NCBI RefSeq assembly: GCF_003112455.1
Contig: NZ_BDQX01000430.1
Span: forward strand, 1-63,721
Reading direction: 5' to 3'
DNA length: 63,721 bases
From: Paenibacillus agaridevorans
GTDB lineage: Bacteria; Bacillota; Bacilli; Paenibacillales; Paenibacillaceae
Position 1 is the first letter of the stretch. Each line of letters starts with the position of its first letter. Below, in pieces: positions 59,942 through 63,721 of this stretch. A program made the translations under genes and the position numbers. Below the pieces are notes generated by a model. The model searched no databases. It saw nothing but the letters and a program-made list of their open reading frames with translations, and was not told the DNA's origin.

Positions 59942-61555
59942 CTATTCTCCTTGCTTGTCGCGGAACAGAAGCGATTGGAACACTTCCTGGTACACTTCCT
60001 CCAGCGAGACGCCGTATTTCCGCGCGGCCTTGGCCGCGTCCTCGTACTCCGGCGAAGACTTGACTAGCCGCTCGCCGTCATACGCTTGCTTTACTTTGAT
60101 CATGCCGTAACGGGTCTCCGCCTCTACCCAGCTTCTGTCCAGGATACGTCTGTCCGCTTCGTAGCTCCGCACGCCGAACGTCGACGTTTCCAGCAGCAGA
60201 ATATCTTCGCAGGCAGCTTTGTCCCGCGCATGGCATAGGACGGTCAGCAGAACGCCGGGCCTGTTCTTCTTCATAAATACCGGCGTGTAATAAACATCAA
60301 GCGCTCCGGCGCCGAACAGCCTCTCCATCGTATAACCGAGCCGTTCACCCGTCGTGTCGTCGACCTGCGTCTCCAGGACGAGGATCCGCTCCGACTGGGC
60401 AGCGTTCTCTTCGCGGTAAAGAACGGCACGCACGACGTTGGGATGATCCATGTCCTTTGTTCCCGCGCCGTACCCGATCCGTTCGACCACGCCGGCAGGA
60501 GTCGGTCCGAACGAAGACGCCAGCGCTTTGACGATGCCGGCCCCAGTTGGCGTAGTCAACTCGCCTTGCGCCGTAAACGCCGAGATCGGCACGCCGGTCA
60601 TAATCTCCGCCGTCGCCGGGGCTGGGATTGGATAAACGCCGTGCGCGATTCGAATACGGCCATGACCTACAGGCACCGGCGATACCACGATCCGGTCGAT
60701 GCCGAGATTCTCCAGCGCCAGACATACGCCAATGATGTCCACGATGGAATCCATCGCGCCGACCTCATGGAAATGCACATCCGCCGGACTCATCCCGTGG
60801 ATCTTCGCTTCTGCTTCCGCGATAACTTCGAAGATGGCAAGGCATCGCGCCTTGACCCGCTCCGGCAGCGCGGAATTCCGGATCATCGCCAAGATGTCCG
60901 AGGCTTTGCGATGCTCGTGTGAGTGCGAATGGCTGAGACCATGGACGTGTCCGTGCTCGTGTGAGTGCGAATGGCCGTGGTCATGAGTGTGACTGTGCTC
61001 GTGTAGGTGCGAATGGCTGAGACCATGGACGTGTCCGTGCTCGTGTGAGTGCGAATGGCCGTGGTCATGAGTGTGACTGTGCTCGTGTAGGTGCGAGTGA
61101 CCGTGGTCATGGCCGTGCTCATGAAGATGGCTGTGCGTATGCGCGTGATTATGATCATGAGTATGGCTGTGAGTGTGCGCATGTTGGTGATCATGGCTGT
61201 GCTCATGAGTGTGCGAGCCGCCGTGGTCATGAGCGTGATTATGCTCGTGTGAATGCGAGTGGCCGTGACTATGGGCGTGGCTGTGCTCGTGTGAGTGTGA
61301 ATGACCATGGTCGTGTCCGTGCTCGTGTGAATGCGAATGGCCGTGGCCATCCTGGCTCTCTTCAAAACGAAGGTCGAGCCACTTGGCTAAAATGCCTTTG
61401 CGAATAACCGGCACGAACGACATGGTGAATTCGTCGATGGGCAGCTTACGCAATTGCTCGCTAATATAGGCCGCATCCGCCCCCAGATCGACCAGCGCAG
61501 ACAACGTCATGTCGCCGGCGATGCCGGAGACGCAGTCCAGGTATAACGTCTTCAT
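59942..61555 (-). CDS. larC: LarC nickel insertion protein with extreme His-rich insert
   Basis: LarC inserts nickel into the bis-sulfur nucleotide to complete the nickel-pincer cofactor of LarA-type racemases/epimerases, using CTP. The 537-residue protein opens with YLDCVSGIAGDMTLSALVDLG and has DVHFHEVGAMDSIVDIIG and GELTTPTGAGIVKA. The C-terminal half is fused in frame, unlike in Lactobacillus plantarum, where it needs a frameshift. Residues 71-215 are an insert in which 70 of 145 residues are His, alternating with Ser, Glu, Asp and Gly, presumably a nickel store. It overlaps larB by 4 bases. Confidence 0.95.
   Translation of the reverse strand: MKTLYLDCVSGIAGDMTLSALVDLGADAAYISEQLRKLPIDEFTMSFVPVIRKGILAKWLDLRFEESQDGHGHSHSHEHGHDHGHSHSHEHSHAHSHGHSHSHEHNHAHDHGGSHTHEHSHDHQHAHTHSHTHDHNHAHTHSHLHEHGHDHGHSHLHEHSHTHDHGHSHSHEHGHVHGLSHSHLHEHSHTHDHGHSHSHEHGHVHGLSHSHSHEHRKASDILAMIRNSALPERVKARCLAIFEVIAEAEAKIHGMSPADVHFHEVGAMDSIVDIIGVCLALENLGIDRIVVSPVPVGHGRIRIAHGVYPIPAPATAEIMTGVPISAFTAQGELTTPTGAGIVKALASSFGPTPAGVVERIGYGAGTKDMDHPNVVRAVLYREENAAQSERILVLETQVDDTTGERLGYTMERLFGAGALDVYYTPVFMKKNRPGVLLTVLCHARDKAACEDILLLETSTFGVRSYEADRRILDRSWVEAETRYGMIKVKQAYDGERLVKSSPEYEDAAKAARKYGVSLEEVYQEVFQSLLFRDKQGE
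60931..61098 (-). repeat. 84-bp tandem duplication inside the LarC His-rich region
   Basis: Two consecutive copies (60931-61014 and 61015-61098) differ by one base and encode 28 residues each. The block is a likely site of length variation by slippage or recombination that stays in frame. Confidence 0.85.
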
Positions 61556-62232
61556 TTTTCGCTCGCCTCCGCAACCAATTGCAAAATAACAGCCGCCTGG
61601 TAAGCGGCGCCAAACCCGTTGTCAATGTTGACGACCGTGACGCCTGACGCGCAGGAGGTCAACATCGCCAGCATCGTCGTTACGCCCTGCAGATTCGCCC
61701 CGTATCCCACCGAGGTCGGCACCGCGATGACGGGACGCCGCACGAGTCCGCCCGCAACGCTGGCGAGCGCACCTTCCATCCCCGCAACAGCGATGACGAC
61801 GGATGCTGCGCGAATGCGATCCATCTGAGCCAGCAGACGATGGATTCCTGCGACACCTACGTCATAGATGCGGTCCACTTGGCAGCCCATCCATTCCGCC
61901 GTGCAGGCCGCTTCCTCTGCTACGGGAATATCGGATGTTCCCCCGGTCAGAACCGCCACGGTTCCGGGCAGCCGCTTCGGTTCGCCGTCCAAACGAATAA
62001 GCCGCGACACCGGATCGTAGACGGCTCCCGGGTACGCGGCCTGAATTCGCTCCGCCATTTCCGCCGAAGCCCTCGTTACGAGAGCCCGGCCATGAACCTC
62101 GGCGATGCGGCCGAAGATCGCTTCCGCTTGCTCCGGCGTTTTGCCAAGTCCGAAGATGACCTCAGGGAAGCCCGTACGCTCCTCCCTGTCCACGTCCAGC
62201 TTACAAAAATCCATCTCCTCGTATCCGGACAT
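61552..62232 (-). CDS. larB: LarB, nicotinate adenine dinucleotide carboxylase/hydrolase
   Basis: LarB carboxylates the pyridinium ring of NaAD and cleaves the phosphoanhydride as first step of nickel-pincer cofactor synthesis. The 226-residue protein has the PurE-like domain: VAVLTGGTSDIPVAEEAA, RIYDVGVAGIHRL, VIAVAGMEGALASVAGGLV and AVPTSVGYGA. The N-terminal part contains DREERTGFPEVIFGLGKT, typical of LarB. Its ATG overlaps the larE stop by one base (TAATG), and its stop overlaps larC by four. Confidence 0.96.
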   Translation of the reverse strand: MSGYEEMDFCKLDVDREERTGFPEVIFGLGKTPEQAEAIFGRIAEVHGRALVTRASAEMAERIQAAYPGAVYDPVSRLIRLDGEPKRLPGTVAVLTGGTSDIPVAEEAACTAEWMGCQVDRIYDVGVAGIHRLLAQMDRIRAASVVIAVAGMEGALASVAGGLVRRPVIAVPTSVGYGANLQGVTTMLAMLTSCASGVTVVNIDNGFGAAYQAAVILQLVAEASEK

Positions 62233-63047
62233 TAGACGGCTCCTTCCAGCTTCAGCGCTTTGTTCATGCTGCCGCTCTTGTAACCGCCCATATCCATCGA
62301 TACGTACAGAAAGCCGAGCTTCTTAAGCTCGCCGGAAATAACGGACGCGTGACCGACCAGCTCGACCATGGATGAGGGCTCAACCTCAATGCGCGCAAGA
62401 TCGCCGTGCACCCTTACCCTCACCTGGCGGATGCCAAGCGATCGGATGAAACGCTCCGCAGAGCCGACTTTGTTCAACTTTTCGATCGTAATCTCTTCGC
62501 CATAAGCGATACGGGAGGACAAGCAAGCGAAGGAGGGCTTATCCCAAGTCGACAGCTCCGCGCGCATGGACAGCTCGCGAATTTCTTCCTTGCCTAATCC
62601 AGCCTCTTGCAACGGTCCCCGCACGCCTTTCTCCTTCGCCGCCTGTACGCCCGGGCGATGCTCGCTCATATCGTCGGCGATCAAACCGTAGACGATATGC
62701 CGATAGCGGCCATCCTGAACGAACGGTTCCAAATGCTCGAACAGACTTCTTTTGCAGAAGTAGCAGCGATTGCCGTTGTTTTCCTTGTAGCCGGGAATGT
62801 TAAGCTCCGAGGTCTCGATGACGGCATGATTGGCGCCCATCTGAAGCGCCAGCGTCTTCGCAGCCTCCAGCTCTTCGGCCGGATACGTCTCGGAATCCGC
62901 GGTTACCGCCAACACCTTATCCTTACCCAACGTCTCCAGCGCCGCATAAAGGAGGTACGTGCTGTCCACGCCTCCCGAGAAGGCGACGACAACAGAGCCC
63001 ATTTCGCGCAAAATCTCTTGAAGTCTCTCAACCTTTTCCTGAGCCAT
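62232..63047 (-). CDS. larE: LarE, ATP-dependent sulfur transferase
   Basis: LarE adenylates the pyridinium dicarboxylate mononucleotide and donates sulfur, in Lactobacillus from its own cysteine. The 271-residue PP-loop protein has SGGVDST (residues 24-30), a CYFC pair (C95, C98) and PSFACLSSR with C175, the position equivalent to the sacrificial Cys176 described for L. plantarum. It is the first gene of larE-larB-larC. No larA gene lies in the window. Confidence 0.95.
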   Translation of the reverse strand: MAQEKVERLQEILREMGSVVVAFSGGVDSTYLLYAALETLGKDKVLAVTADSETYPAEELEAAKTLALQMGANHAVIETSELNIPGYKENNGNRCYFCKRSLFEHLEPFVQDGRYRHIVYGLIADDMSEHRPGVQAAKEKGVRGPLQEAGLGKEEIRELSMRAELSTWDKPSFACLSSRIAYGEEITIEKLNKVGSAERFIRSLGIRQVRVRVHGDLARIEVEPSSMVELVGHASVISGELKKLGFLYVSMDMGGYKSGSMNKALKLEGAV

Positions 63048-63210
63048 AACGCCCCTCCTTCATTGTGCTGCTTGTTGTGCCGCAAGCCGATTATTCAGCC
63101 TAATGCGCCGAAAGTTACTCCGCGCTATGCTGTAACCCGATTTTCTCGGCTTACAGAGTCGTACAATGGAGCGAGCTCGACCGGATCCGCGCCGAAGCCC
63201 GCCCGCTCGA

Positions 63211-63721
63211 TTAGATCGGCAAACGATCCATTTCATGCATGGACGGCTTCAACGCGTGATACAGGTTCAAATAAAACGGAAGTAACTCGCTGTAGATCGC
63301 ATGCGTGTCCATGTTGGGCTCGTAGGATACGCCGTTCGCCGCGTTCCAACGGAGCAGCGGGCCACGGCCCTCCTCCATCGCGAACAGTCCCAACTGAGCC
63401 GCGCCGAGACCGGAGCTCTCCACCGATTCCGGTATCGATACCGGCACGCCGAGAATATCGGCCAACATCTGGCACCATATCTCCGAACGGGCGAAGCCGC
63501 CCGAGGCGCGGATCTCCTTCACTTCGTTGCCGCATTCCTTCATCAGCGATACGATGGCCGCGATCTGGTACATGACGCCTTCCATCGCGGCGCGGAGCAT
63601 ATGCTTCTCCGTGTGAGCAAGCGTCAGGCCGAACATAACGCCCTTGGCCTTGCCATCCCAGAACGGCGCGCGCTCTCCCGACAGCAGCGGCAGGAAGAAC
63701 AGGCCGTTCGCACCCGGCGGC
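63211..63721 (-). CDS. FGGY-family sugar kinase, C-terminal part (gluconokinase-like)
   Basis: The frame is open from the stop at 63211 to the right edge, so this is a partial gene missing its N-terminal domain. The visible part shows FFLPLLSGERAPFWDGKAKGVMFGLTLAH, EGVMYQIA and RASGGFARSEIWCQMLADILGVPV, the classical FGGY C-terminal signature. These contexts are closest by memory to gluconate and xylulose kinases. It lies upstream of larE on the same strand with a 163-bp gap, so it may be in the same transcription direction but not necessarily the same operon. Confidence 0.88.
   Translation of the reverse strand, partial: PPGANGLFFLPLLSGERAPFWDGKAKGVMFGLTLAHTEKHMLRAAMEGVMYQIAAIVSLMKECGNEVKEIRASGGFARSEIWCQMLADILGVPVSIPESVESSGLGAAQLGLFAMEEGRGPLLRWNAANGVSYEPNMDTHAIYSELLPFYLNLYHALKPSMHEMDRLPI

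Noticed and set aside
60900..61365. Repeats that could look like a CRISPR or satellite array
   Set aside because: The repeats are in frame within larC, encode the His-rich insert and have no unique spacers.
60883..61365. Thr/Ile-rich and Gly/Asp-rich frames opposite or beside the His-rich part of larC
   Set aside because: Alternative-frame readings of the same low-complexity repeat.

Overview
This 63.7 kb window is chromosomal DNA from a spore-forming Gram-positive bacterium of the Paenibacillaceae (Paenibacillus/Cohnella type). The grounds are a PerR/YgzB/YgxA neighbourhood as in Bacillus, a GatCAB amidotransferase, a tricistronic spore-germination receptor with a sigma-G-like promoter, an Amj-type lipid II flippase, SLH-anchored giant glycosidases, an LplB/LplC-type polysaccharide ABC importer, and frequent TTG/GTG starts with strong Shine-Dalgarno sequences. 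No tRNA, rRNA, CRISPR array, intact insertion sequence or integrase was found.

Layout. 1-12 kb is housekeeping: YgxA-like protein, YgzB, a GH18 spore/wall hydrolase, PerR with its own Per box, a DUF4097 membrane protein coupled to an MgtC/SapB protein, gatCAB, an IDEAL-domain protein and a small alarmone synthetase. A structured repeat of about 270 bp with terminal inverted repeats lies just after the IDEAL gene. 12-16 kb is a small sugar-catabolism operon (CBM9-like protein, TIM-barrel isomerase, Gfo/Idh/MocA dehydrogenase) divergent from an AraC regulator. 16-25 kb holds a cupin, a uracil permease, a small membrane protein with a coiled-coil partner, the Ger receptor operon (small protein, GerB, GerA, GerC) and an SDR dehydrogenase.

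25-44 kb is the most distinctive part: an apparently unreported polysaccharide-utilisation locus read leftwards from a consensus promoter at about 42.97 kb. It encodes two permeases, a binding lipoprotein, a cytoplasmic six-hairpin glycosidase, a GH2 beta-mannosidase-like enzyme, a 2006-residue SLH-anchored six-hairpin enzyme and a secreted 1051-residue six-hairpin enzyme. A divergent LacI regulator has matching operator-like palindromes on both sides of the shared intergenic region. One catalytic family is thus placed in three locations: wall-bound, secreted and cytoplasmic.

44-48 kb is visibly AT-richer and carries Amj, an ECF sigma factor with a DUF4179 partner, and two gene remnants (GNAT acetyltransferase, UvrA-like). 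48-50 kb is an alkylation/DNA-repair operon (AdaA, AdaB, SPL-family radical SAM). 50.7-54.6 kb is a secreted SLH-anchored GH10 xylanase with a cre site at its promoter. Then come an ABC exporter fused to a cyclic-nucleotide-binding domain, an MmcQ/YjbR protein and a PatB/MalY lyase. 58.7-63.7 kb holds the nickel-pincer cofactor genes larE-larB-larC, with LarC carrying a 145-residue His-rich insert, a uronate isomerase-like gene, and the C-terminal part of an FGGY sugar kinase running off the right edge.
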